A stretch of DNA of 64,000 nt, taken from positions 18,840,409 to 18,904,408 of the forward strand of contig OY987250.1 in the NCBI GenBank assembly GCA_963920765.1. The letters are read 5' to 3'. The stretch comes from Ulota crispa. Its lineage: Eukaryota; Streptophyta; Bryopsida; Orthotrichales; Orthotrichaceae. A program made the translations under genes and the position numbers. A model generated the notes under the pieces. That model saw only the letters and a list, made by a program, of their open reading frames with translations, searched no databases and was not told where the DNA came from. Below are positions 12,601 through 24,502 of the stretch, one piece after another (within the stretch, counting starts at the first letter, position 1; the number at the start of each line of letters is the position of its first letter).

Positions 12601-13215
12601 GCTCAGATTTTGGGCTGCTGCTCAAGTCCAAATGGAGTTGCTAGTTTGAAAAAAATTTATGATCGGCTTGCTGTTCCTTGAAGCGCCTCCTTTGCTCTAG
12701 AGGCTCTCCATAGATTATAGAAAATATTTTGTTTTTTGGACAATTAGGAGAAGAATGTCTTAAGTTGGGCAAACGAAGGGAGTGGCTAAGAGAGCAGATT
12801 GGATGGGTTTAGGGTGGTGTCATGTCTTGTATTGTACAAGGGAGAAGTTTAGTGATGTGTCATTTTTTTAATCCTTGATTTGGGCAAGCTTTAGGAGGCT
12901 GTAAAGGATTTAGCCAGTGGAATCTAGCAACTTTGGGTGACCATATATTTTGGAGTCTTAGGGTCAATTTGTGGAGTTTTCTTTTATTCCAACAAGTATA
13001 ACGAGACACAATCTCATGGGGTTAGGCATTAGGTAAATTTTGATTTTAGGGAAATATTACATGGGAGTCAAAAATCCATATTTTGAATTGTTGCCCAAAT
13101 TGGAAAACATGAGATTTTGAATGCTGGGGATTTAGGGTGGTTTGGGGAGATTTGAAATCAAATTGGTTCAAAACAATTGATTTATAGTTGGGTATAGAAT
13201 GACCGGTTACATGGG

Positions 13216-13357
13216 TTAACCCCTAAAGGCCTAAACACCCTTTTTTGGCAACATAGCAATTTTGGGCAGTTCGTTACCAATGGGGTTTTTAGTTTTTTTT
13301 CTTTGAAATTTTCACACATGATGTGTCCAAGAAGTAGCTTTAAGGCCCAAAAAATTA
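13216..13357 (+). mobile_element. TTAA/CCCCTAAAGG family, 5' fragment
   Basis: Starts TTAACCCCTAAAGGCCTAAA and shares TTTTTTGGCAACATAGCAAT and TTTTGGGCAG with the full copy at 43486-44420. The homology stops near 13357, so the 3' part is missing. Confidence 0.75.
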
Positions 13358-14292
13358 GAGCAAATGCACACATGGTATACTCAAATGTATAAGATACAAA
13401 TGAAGGACATGCGAGTGTTTCTAAACCCTCTCATCTATGTACTCTCCCAACCACTCTCCCTTCACCTAATCATATGGGATAACCACGCCCATGGTCTAAT
13501 CCTCTCTATGAGATGCCTCCTATCGCATGCTCTCTCTCCAATGCTAAGTACCTCACGTAGCATATCTCCTTTGGCCTAGAGCAAACTCCTAATGCCCTAT
13601 TCCAACCTTTCAACAATTAAGAAGGTATAACTAGTCACTAAATGCTACACCACATCACTTTTTCTTTAAAATGAGGGGCTTCATTAAAACCCTAACTAGG
13701 AGGGATTCTTTAGATACATATAGATTTCTTGGATCCTACATGAAAAAGTTGATGGAACTAGACTACTAAGGTAGGAGGCTTGTAAATGGAGCAGCCAAGC
13801 AAAAGTGTACTCCTATGGAAAAATCAGGGCGACTTGGCAATATGGAAATATTTTTGATAGAAAGGCAAAGAAGAGACAATATTGTGGCCATTTAATTTGA
13901 AATTTTTGAGTTTGTATGAATTAACCACAATATATCAAAGCAAAAGGTGCATAGGTAGCTCCTCTTGATCATAGGTGGTAGCATTCATGATGCAAAGGCT
14001 ACTTGTAAATGGAGCACATGAGTCCTAAAAGCAACCACTATAAAACCAAGGATGCTCCAATAAGGCTTTTAAAGTGTGCAAGCACCCATTCCATATTCTA
14101 ATACTCATATCATGATTAAGAACATGTTTTTATTTATTTTAGTATAACATATATCTATATTCTATTGAAAGACAAATTTAAATACAATTAAGATCAATAA
14201 GTACATTAGACAATGGCTCATGTCACTCTCTTGAGTTCCTAAAATAGTGCATATAGAAGTACAATTTTTGAACATAAAAAAATGTGATCCAT

Positions 14293-15249
14293 TTAACCCC
14301 TTAAGGACCATTGTCCCTTTAAGGGACAGGTTAGACTTTGGACATGTACCTATGGCTAAACTACTTTGTGTGATTTTTTGATACTTTTGTTGAAGGTGGG
14401 GAATTCAAGGATCTATGTGGGCATCTAGTTTTTTCTTCATTCCAACATTTGATGAAGAAGTTATGCATGAATTTATGAAAATTTGGGGAAGATTGTCTGC
14501 CCAGGCAGCATAGAAACTTTTTAAAAAAATCAAACTTTAAAAAATTAAAAATTGAAATTGGTTCTTTAGATTTTTTTCATAGATGAGAAGCTTTTGATCA
14601 TTCAATTTCAATCAATGAGATGAAAGCTGTGAGGAGTGTTTGTTTGCGGACAGTTATGGATTCTCTATTCTAAAATAAACTTTGAAGTCCTCTATTTTTC
14701 TCAATTTTTAGTATTTTGGAAAATTAAAAAAACTCAAAGAAGTAGATTGTTTATCACAACATTATGTCCGTTGGGATTTGCATTTTTCATTTCAAAAATA
14801 AAATTCTTAACAATTTAGTGTTTTGAATCATTCTCTACTTCTTTTTACTTACTAATTTTCCACATATGTTATGTATTTCCAATTGTTTTGAAAATTCTCC
14901 CACATACCTAACTTGATCTCCTACAAGGGAAAAAAAGGCACAACTTTGGGTAGAGCAGCGTTTTTGTTGTAAGAGTGGTCAAAGGCTTCTAAAACTTTTG
15001 GGCAGCATGAATTTATTTATTTATTTATTTATTTATTTATTTTTTTCCACTTTAGGTGTAAATATCTCACTCCTCTCCATATGGAATGAGCTGATTTTCT
15101 TCCCATAAGTACCTCTTCTAGTTTGAGGCAAGGTCCTTGGGTTGGATTTCCCAAAAACAAAACATAAAATTCCTTTTTACTAAACCTCCTAGAAGTGGCA
15201 ATTTTTAGTGATTTTCAGAGAAAAAAGGGCGTCATCCTTGAGGGGTTAA
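14293..15249 (+). mobile_element. TTAA/CCCCTAAAGG family, full copy
   Basis: About 957 bp. Left end TTAACCCCTTAAGGACCATT, right end GAGGGGTTAA. TTAA is present at both edges. The interior matches 29732-30702 and, reversed, 28199-29136. There is no transposase frame. Confidence 0.85.
15008..15043 (+). repeat. (TTTA)n microsatellite
   Basis: About nine TTTA units inside the 14293-15249 element. Confidence 0.95.
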
Positions 15250-15810
15250 GAACCTCTTTGCACTGTTTTTCTGACCCTTACACGGTCCATTCAAAATGCC
15301 CGTTTTTGTGATCCCTACATGGTCCATTCAAAATGCTTATTTTGTGATCCTTACATGGTCCATTCAAAGTGCCCGCTCCTAGCCTCCTACTTTGGAGCAT
15401 CCCCAATCCAACTGGGACAAGAGCTTTGAAAATTGTGTTTGACCGTGTCTAACTTGGGGTTAGGTATAGAGCAGGGATATTTCCCAGTCTAGCAGTCCCC
15501 AATGAACGTAAGTTATGACACTCACTAACCACAACTTTTTAAAAAGTTTATGTCTTTTTTAAATGCTTATATGAAGAGATTCATGTTAGAAATATTTGAA
15601 ATTGCATCAAGGTCAAAGAATCAGATAAGTGATATTCAAAACTCTCCAAATAGTGAAAATATGCAAGGGAGGGACTCTTGCATGGGGAGCCTTGAAAAAT
15701 GCAATTGCAAGTGTTTGCTGCATTGGAGCCCTGATTTCACTCAAGCTGGGTATAATACTCCATAGAAACTTTTACATGCATGTGTTACGACTAGATTGGA
15801 GATGCTCTTA

Positions 15811-15938
15811 GGGCATCCCCAATGTAGCCTTAAAAAAGCTTGCTATTAGCAAGATTAGTAGCCATCAGGTCATGATCTAATGGCTACTCTGTTGGGCTTG
15901 CTTATAGCAAGCCTTTTTAAGGCTACATTGGGGATGCT
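15811..15938. mobile_element. Tourist-like hairpin MITE
   Basis: A near-complete inverted repeat of about 128 bp: GGGCATCCCCAATGTAGCCT ... AGGCTACATTGGGGATGC, with TTA-like flanks. The GGGCATCCCCAATG end is common among plant PIF/Harbinger-related MITEs. The superfamily call is inference from the ends and the apparent 3-bp duplication. Confidence 0.75.
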
Positions 15939-17012
15939 TTTAGACGTAGGAATGAGGGAAGGAATGAGCTTGATAGTTGCAATGACATGATGATCAATAA
16001 TGGTGTTGGATAGACCGTTAATTGTATTGTATTGTACAATATCACACGCACCCATTTATGTTTGGAATCTAATCAGGTGTACTTCATGTACAGTTCAATA
16101 ATTAATTTGTTGAAAAAAAGCATCATGTGTGAGGACGGACTAGAGTTCGGAGAATATTTCAAAAATTTAGGTTGAACCGGTTACTCCAAAGTATGTTTGG
16201 TTGAATGTTGTTTGGACATTGTTTGAGATTTGTTTTTGCCTTATTGCACTTAGGGAAGCGACCAATTTCTTTTGGTACTAAATTTTAAGCGGCTAATTTT
16301 CCTTTCATCTTATGTATGAATTGGCTGAATTTTCTTTCATGTGGGATACAAATCAGCTAAATTTCATTTTACATATAACTCAATTCAACCAGAAACCTCA
16401 AAAAGATTTCAAAAATAACAAAGACATATACATATAAAAAATCAATAAACAATGTGATGTCTATAGCAAAAGTTGAACTTGGAAACTCCTCACTAGTTGA
16501 GGACCAAGTACTTAGCTTTACTAAAATACAAAGCTCACATTTGCAATTTAAAGAAATCCTACTTGCCGAAAGAGAGAGATAGAGATATTATTTGGTGGCA
16601 CTTATTTACAAATGGTATCATGAACAGGCTAAAATGGAATCATCCTGGTGGTTTAAAAGCGCAAACAGGTCAAGAGCCTTTGCAACCCTAGGCTTCAGTG
16701 GCTAGCCTTGAAGTCTTGAACTTATCTTACCATTGATGATTGGCTATCTTTTACTCTACTAGTCAGCTGAAATCTAGACATATCCTTTGGAGATCCTCTG
16801 ATATTTGATTTTTTGTAATCTCTTTTGGTCAATTTCCTACCCATTTTGAAAAAGAGTAGATAATTTTCTTTCATGTTTTTTTATTACTTGCTTATTTTCC
16901 TTTATATTTTCATTGCGTGTGGTTTTATAGCCTAACAACTTGGATTTGAACCGGCCAAATTTCAATCTTAGTCGGCTAATCTTACACTTCCCAGATCTTG
17001 GGATGGACCATC

Positions 17013-17328
17013 AAGTAGGAACACCCATAAGCGTTAGTGTCTCCATAACCGTCACTTCTAAAATCTTGGAATATATGAGGAAGTAAATAGGTGTAATTAC
17101 AAAGATGGACAACATGTGAACATGAAACCTTAGTATTGGTTATGGGTGCAATGGCAGTTTGCTCTTTAAAAATTCACAACTTACTCTCACCATATCCAAA
17201 TAATACATTTGAAAGTGCAAACTCATTATTGTTTTGTTGCTACTAGCATCTTGTAATTTGCTAGATGTTCATTAATAGTCATCATGTTCAAAACCCTTAA
17301 ACTGATGCTTATGGGTGTTCCTACCTTA
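17013..17328. mobile_element. Short TIR element of about 315 bp
   Basis: Inverted ends AAGTAGGAACACCCATAAGC and GCTTATGGGTGTTCCTACCT. No coding frame. Confidence 0.6.
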
Positions 17329-17936
17329 GTTTGGGGAGGTTTAAAAAAAATCGGTACATTTCCTACTCTTATGTGGTTCACTTGAGGTTTTTTTATATAA
17401 TCAATTGTAGTCTAGATATGTGTTTTTTGGTCAACCAATAACCTTTGATTTTTACTATCACTTGGTTGGTTTCCTAAGCTTGAAAAATTAGATTGGTTAA
17501 AACCCAATTTTTTTGTGTATTACATCAAATTTCTCTCTTCTTACAAAGGTTCCAACAAGGTTCACCTTTTGCTTACCATGCGTATGACATAGCAAAATTA
17601 GGCAATGATCAAGATAACATTACAACAACAACCTAACAATTAAATTATCCCCAAGCTCTAATCAATGCAAACTTCTTTGTACTTTAAACGGATTTATTAT
17701 TGAATTTTGTTGCTTAAATATCTTTGGCTAGATTTGAACTATGTTAAGTCCCACCATCTTGGGATCAAATAATCACTCTTCAAGAAATGTTTGGATTATA
17801 AATTGGAAATCCACACATTTTTTGGAGTCTAGTTAAGTACATGAGTTGGAAGTCAAGACTTGGGCTTCCATTGTTAGGGTTTACCCTTGAGCATCATGTG
17901 TCCTTCAAGGATTGGTGTACCAAGTTCACCTCTTTT

Positions 17937-18040
17937 CCCATCAACCATCACCCATTCACCCACTTTTACACTCACCCTCTCACTTACTCACCCACTCACT
18001 CACCTACTCATTCACTCATCCACTTGGCCACTTCACCCAT
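17937..18040 (+). repeat. C-rich (CACT/CACC)n degenerate simple repeat
   Basis: Repeated TCACCCACTCAC-type words over about 100 bp, which keep two reading frames open by composition only. Confidence 0.8.
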
Positions 18041-19343
18041 GTTTCTTGTCTTTTAATTTTTTTTTAAATTTTAGCATCATGTAACCACGTATGATAATGA
18101 GGAAAATTTTGGATTTGGCAAGCTTTTGATAAAATCTACCCTCATTTTGGCATTTGGGAAGTGAGGATATCCTTTTCACATGTTCAAAAAACATTTGGTT
18201 ATTTTTAAAAGGTAAAAAAAATTCCTTATCATGGAGAAGTTCATATATTGATTTCTTACAATTTCATATTTTACTTGTCCCTATTCCTCAACTACAAGTG
18301 CAAGTGCAAATTTGGCTAAATCTCTTGAAGATGAAATTGAAACTTGACTAATTTCTTGAAACCGGATTTCTCTAGTACAAAGCAAATTTATTAACTTTCA
18401 TTTTATTTAGGCAATTTTGAAAAAAAAAACTAGCTTGTAACTAAAAGTCAGTTCTCCCTAGGACATAGGGATAGACCAGCTTTGAATGGAAAGGCTTGTT
18501 TGGGATACGTGTGTATGACCAAAAAAAAAAAGAAGACATGCATGGCCTTGCAAGTAATAACTAGTGTTCTCTGAATTGGCAAAATTTAGCAAGATTGCTA
18601 ACAAATTTTTCATGCAACTAAAAAAAAATGTGAGCTTTCCAATGTTAAATTTGAAAATTTTAGCTTTTTAGCAATGTTTTTAGTCATTTGTGCAACAAGT
18701 GAATATTACTTTTGGGATCATTGGTAATAACACACTAGGTAGGCGGGCACTCCTTTTCTCATAATTGCAAATGTGCTTTGGGATCCCACAGAATGTGCTA
18801 TCGGTTTTCATTTTCACCTTCAGTTTTTTGCAACGGACTCTGGCTTGAGGTTGTTGCACAAATGGTTAGTGCAATTTTTTAGTCTCTTTTAGCAAATTTA
18901 CATAAACCACAAATTGTGATGTAGCCGGCTCTGGCCTAGTTGTGATTTATTTTTAGCTGCCCAATCTCCGGGGGAGGCTAATTTTCTTTAATAAGTACAT
19001 TTAATATTACATTTATGTTGCTTTGACAATTAGGTTGCCTTACTTCGGTAAAGTTACCTCACAACTCATCACTTGGCCACTTGCAAGTGCATGTAACTCT
19101 CTAAATACTTGGGCTTCACATGGTTTACGCCTTGGAAGCGGCTAGTTTGTCTTTTTGTAGCCTAATTCTTTTTGATAGGTTGTTTACAGATAGTAATTAT
19201 ATTGTGAAAAATGTCAAGAAATTACCGTGGAGCAACCTAAACACAAAATTCACTAAAGGTATCTCAAGAGTGATTGCCTTGCAATTTGAAGTATAATTAT
19301 TGGTTTTTGAGGGATGAATATGTGTCAAAATGAAATGGAGGCC

Positions 19344-20464
19344 TTAACCCCTAAAGGCCCAAGCTCAATTTTTCTGAAAAAACACAAAAATTTGTCATTT
19401 TTGATGTTTTGATCCTAAAAAGATTTTTTTCCAAATTTTTCAAAGTTTAAGTTTTGTAGGATCTTGCATAGGATTTATGCAAGAAGCTATACTAAAATTT
19501 TCATGAGGTTTGTCATTACAAGATTGAGAGGGTGTGAGAATTTGAAGTTGATGTAAATAGTTTTTTGACCTTTGCCCAAAAAATTTAGGTCCCTTTGACC
19601 ACATGTGGTGGACATCTTTTGCAACATGCATTAGTAGAAAACTACATTAAAACCCACTAAATTATATCTAGTTGTTTTTGTTGAGTTCCTTGATTTAATG
19701 TAAAATTCAGCAAAACAATGCAAAATTTTGCAAAGTTCCAACGCAAAAATTAATTCCAACTCAAAAATCTGCGTTGGAAATAAGGAACTCAACAAAAACA
19801 ACTGAACATAATTTAGTGGGTTTCAACACAATTTTCTACTAGTGATGGGTGTTGTAGAGAGTTGACCAACATGCTCTAAATCATGTTGGGCATATCTCTA
19901 CCAATTTTCAAGGTCATCAAAGACATGAAACACACCCTACATGGCCTTGCATTGCAAGCATGTGCTTGAAATATCCATAACACTAGGGTGTTTTGCAAAC
20001 CAAATTTGAGGGATAATTTGAAAATGTAAAAATCCAAAGGGTAGTTGAAAGAGTTTAACTCTACTAACAACCACAAAAAAATAAAAAATAAAAACATAAA
20101 ATCTCATATAGTTATTGTGAATCAAGAGTTAGTGTATCTATCAAATAAAAAAATGAATTCATCTTATTCACTATTGGTTTTGGTATATTCCAATGAGGGG
20201 TCATACCTTCATTAGTGGCCCTCAAGAGAAGTCAACAAAATTTGGCATGCTTGGTTTGCCCGTTGAACAAAAAAAAAGCTTATAAAACACCCACATGTTT
20301 TGATATGTGAATCCAATTTCAATAAAAATTGTACTCATGTGTAGCCCTTGCAAACCTCTAATTCAGAAATAAAATTCAAACAATTTGATAAAAATCTCCA
20401 CTAGAATAAGCTTGCCCAAAATTCATTTTGTCCCATGTGGAGACAATGGGCTTTTAGAGCTTAA
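19344..20464 (+). mobile_element. TTAA/CCCCTAAAGG family, copy interrupted by a nested MITE
   Basis: Left end TTAACCCCTAAAGGCCCAAG. The right end ATGGGCTTTTAGAGCTTAA matches the decayed end of 46866-47770. Removing the nested hairpin (19630-19844) leaves about 905 bp, the usual length of the long form. Confidence 0.7.
19630..19844. mobile_element. Hairpin MITE nested in the 19344-20464 element
   Basis: Arms of roughly 65 bp: TTAGTAGAAAAC, AACCCACTAAATTATAT and GTTGTTTTTGTTGAGTTCCT on the left, and their complements on the right. It is younger than its host element, because it splits it. Confidence 0.8.
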
Positions 20465-21286
20465 AGTAAGTTGTGAGAGATAGGGTTATTTCCATTGCTT
20501 TGTGCTTTGCTAAAGTACAACTAGTTTATAAAGGAGAGGCCACATGCCACAACCAAATGATTTGCACAGCTTTTGTGTTTTCAATGCCTCCCGAAGCTCC
20601 ACTTGGACTCAATTTTCACACTATAAGAACCAAATCAGACTAGCGGCTTGACAAAACATAAAAAACTAGCACCTTATTTGATGTTTCATCTGCTAGGACC
20701 ATTTTCACGTCATCCAGTCGCTGGATGTGCCATCCAAAAGTGTTCTTCTATCGCATAAGTTTGGAATAGCCTTCAAAGCAAGCCCAAAAATTTCTCTATC
20801 TTGTGTGTTGACATGGACATATTAGTTGGTGACATGGCAAGTTGACCTAAAAAATCCTACATGTGAACCCTCCAATGGACAAAACTAAGGACAAAACTTA
20901 TATTTCAACCAATGTTGTTTGAGATAATTTTGTCTGATTGCTAGTTTGAACATGGACTAAGCTTAGCTAAAAGGCCTTACATATGAAGAATGGGATATTT
21001 TTTATTCTTTCTGTTGTGAGTTAAAGGGAGGATGTAACAACTTCCTTCACCCTTACTCAATTGTATATAATAACATGTCAATCCTCTTATCAACTATACT
21101 GCACTTACAATTTTTGAACCAGAATAGAAGGCTATATGTCACCTATTGCTACAATCACCTAATTACAAACTAGAATGTAACTTGCAATTTTTTGTGCACA
21201 CCACTAGTTTAACTTGTCTTGAAAGGTGCATACTAAAGGGAGGAATTTTATGTATGTAGAGACATGAGTGCAAACCCATACAAGTC

Positions 21287-21697
21287 TTAACCCTTTAACG
21301 ACTGGTCGACCACTTTGTGGTCAATCCGGCCCTTTTTCCTTGTGTAGGAAGAAAATGACAATGAATTTGGTGATTAACAAAAGAGGGCATGTATGGGAAA
21401 TTGGGAAGTGAAGAGTTTAGGCCAATAACTAGGCCAATCTAAGGTAGCATGTGGCCAAAGGGTTGAAAAAACTATAAGAGTACTAGCTGAAAATACACCA
21501 ATGAATGCAAAAAGATGGCCATAACAACTAAAGAGTGAGCATAATTCATGATGCATAACACTAAACTCTGCAAGATACTTCCATCTGTACGGTCAAATTT
21601 GTGGTAGACATCTATATTCAATAGTTCAAAAATTTCCCCCAAATGGCCATATAAAGGATTGCCCACCCCAAATTGACCACGGTCGTTAAAGGATTAA
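21287..21697 (+). mobile_element. TTAA/CCCCTAAAGG family, 410-bp form
   Basis: Left TTAACCCTTTAACGACTGG, right CGGTCGTTAAAGGATTAA, with TTAA at both edges. The subterminal GACTGGTCGACCACTTTGTGG is itself partly palindromic. Confidence 0.75.
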
Positions 21698-22424
21698 GGT
21701 ATTTAAGACATTCCCCTCCTACCCATTTGAAACTAGTGTCTTCTCCCCAATTAGTCTTTAAATCATTTAGAGGCCTAAATTGCATGAGATTCATTTCATT
21801 TTAAAATCCAAGGCAATATCAAATATTTTTAGGATATTGCATACTTTTGATAAGTTTTTAATTCTCCTTTGAGGATACAAAGTTGTGACATCTCCATACA
21901 AGGTGTCTTGGAGCATGCATTTGCCTAAAAGTTTAAAATCTTGGATGTGATATGCTGGATTTATCCAGCATATTTTTTAGAGCATTCAAGATAACAATGT
22001 ACAAAAATGGAGCTAGAGGTATCCTTGACTAATTGATATGAAAACTTTAGGGAGCATGCTAACATCTTTCTTGACAACAATTGTCAATGATGCATATTGT
22101 AAAAATTCATTGTCCATTAGATGAGTTTTGAAGAAAAGTGGAAAAATGCTTTGCTCATTTTATGTTCATTCACCAACCATAGATTTTAGGTGAGTGGTTT
22201 TATACCATGTAAACATTTGGGAACTTTTACTAAAATGCCAATGGCTTGTTATTGAATTTATATTGCAAGGGTGCAAATGCATTTCTTTTACATGGAATGT
22301 ACATGATTGATGCATTGTTAATAATATTCTAACCATGGAATTGTTTGCAATCATTTAGTCCTAAAAATAACCTTGTTTTTGGTAACCTTTAGCCTTGTAG
22401 GCTTACAAAAGCTATTCATACATC

Positions 22425-22661
22425 TTAACTATTAAATGACCAAACAATCATAGTACGTAGTGTGTACAGTGCTGTGTAACTTGCATTTGCTACCAACAAA
22501 AAGTTTTCATTTGGGATCTTTACTAGCTCACTAGAGTTGCACTGATCTATATTCTAACTTGTTGATCTCAAATGTAATAAAAGTGTGGATGCATTCCAAG
22601 TACAAGAAAAATATAGTGTATTATATTGTGTACTATGGCCAGTTGGTCATTTAAGGGTTAA
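22425..22661 (-). mobile_element. TTAA/CCCCTAAAGG family, 237-bp form, reversed
   Basis: Reverse-oriented relative of 24269-24502 and 34770-35003. It contains TTTGCTACCAACAAAAAG on the plus strand and ends GGTCATTTAAGGGTTAA. Confidence 0.65.
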
Positions 22662-24268
22662 AATTTGGATCTTCAAAACATTTTTGAAATCAAAAACTTG
22701 GCTTAAAGAACACAACTCTCTCATAAGAAAAAGTGATTTTCACAAAGACTTACATTTGGTTGTGAAAATGCCAACACATTTGAAAGTTGTTATTTTTTTT
22801 TTGTTAATCAATAACCTACAACTGCATTGGTATGTGTCTATTAATCAAAGAATTGTAATGTTTATTTCACTTTGAGTAAAAAAATTGCTTTGGTCTTACA
22901 AATTCAAAAGAGCCAAATCCAATCCATTATTGTGATGATGAATTTAGCCTAAAAAACTCTCTAATTTGGAAAAGTTGACTTGTTGCCAATTGGCTTTTAG
23001 TCAAGTGAACTAAACAAGAGGTAACTATCAATACAAACTCAGAGTGGTGTACCAAAATGTGCACCTCTTCATTTTTTAGATGTACAAACAAAAAAGTTGA
23101 TAGTAAATATCTTAATTCAAAAAATAGAAAGTATTGCTTCACAATCATAAAAGAAACCTAACTCTTCAATCACACATTGCCACTTATAGTATAAGATTGT
23201 ATGCAATTAAGACATGGTTGCCAAAGTACAAATTAATCTAGTCCATGGTTGAAATACATATTATCAAATATATGTTTTTAGCTTCAAGTCAATCTACTTT
23301 GTTGAAGGCAATAGCCAAAGTTTAGTGTTGTTATTGCTCATTTTCAAAAATGTACATGACCGCACTAACTGAAAATTCATGGATACATTTGTATGCAAAC
23401 AAGACATTCAACTGTAACATCTTTGCATTGAGATGAAAATTGCAAAATGCTTTGCAAATGGCATGTAAGACATTTGCAAGTTTTTATGGAAATTTTCCAA
23501 ACACTCGCCATTGTGACTCTTTTGAATAACAAAACTAGATGTGAACGGGATGGGGCATGGGCAAAATATTTTCTATCCATGGCATTCCAACTTAGAAAAG
23601 TTGCTAAATAACAATGGAGAACCAATAAAAGTAAGAAGTGCAAAGAGAATTTTAGCAATGGTTGCAAAAAATTAAATTGCACAAAGAGGTGAGGAGGCAC
23701 CACTATAAGGATAAGAATAAAGGAAGCTTTGCTAATAAAACTTGCACCAAAGATGGTTGTGAGCAAAGTTCATTATTGTCAAATAGAAGATACAAAATCC
23801 AGATTGCATTTCATTTAAGATTTTGTCTCAAGGAAAATATGGATGATAACAATTTTAGTGTTTAAACTTGGGAATAGTCACAAGCTATAAAAAAGTGAGG
23901 AGAATAAACTCGTGGTAAATGTGACAATAGTTAGTACTAAACGATGGAAGTTGCACAAATAAACCATTTAGGTTTGTATGGTATTATAATTCATTAGCCA
24001 GAGCTACAATAACTATGATTTTTTTGAATGAATGGTCCTTCCATATTAATACTAGGTAGCACAATAGGCTAATTCATTTTACAACCAACTACATTCTTGC
24101 AAGGTGCAAATGTGACCAAGTAACAAAAAGGTGTTAAACTAAGCTACAAGTTTAAAGGTTTTACATTATATTAGTGTTGTATCCACTATCAATGACATAT
24201 TATGCATTTGTGTCACTTATCTCAAAGTGCAAAGTGTGGATTAAATAGCACGTGGATAGGAATTGACT

Positions 24269-24502
24269 TTAATCCTTAAATGTCAAAAAGGCCCTTTGCA
24301 ACCAGTACAATATGTGGTATTTTTCTTCTATTTGGAATGGATCCACACCTCTACTACATTTGATATCAACAAAGAAGTTGGAATAAGGATAAACGCTATT
24401 CTAGTGAGCTATTTGAGATCCCAAGTTCAAATTTCTTGTTGGTAGCAAATGTCACATATACGGCAACGTATCTACTATGCCCTCCTGATGTTTAGGGATT
24501 AC
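24269..24502 (+). mobile_element. TTAA/CCCCTAAAGG family, 237-bp form
   Basis: Shares GGAATGGATCCACACCTCTA, AACAAAGAAGTTGGA and TTGTTGGTAGCAAATG with 34770-35003. The right TTAA is eroded. Confidence 0.7.

Larger units (their letters stand above)
15250..19343. other. AT-rich non-coding DNA
   Basis: Apart from the MITEs and simple repeats listed separately, I see no gene, exon with credible splice sites, or named repeat here. The small open frames lack coding character. Confidence 0.4.
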
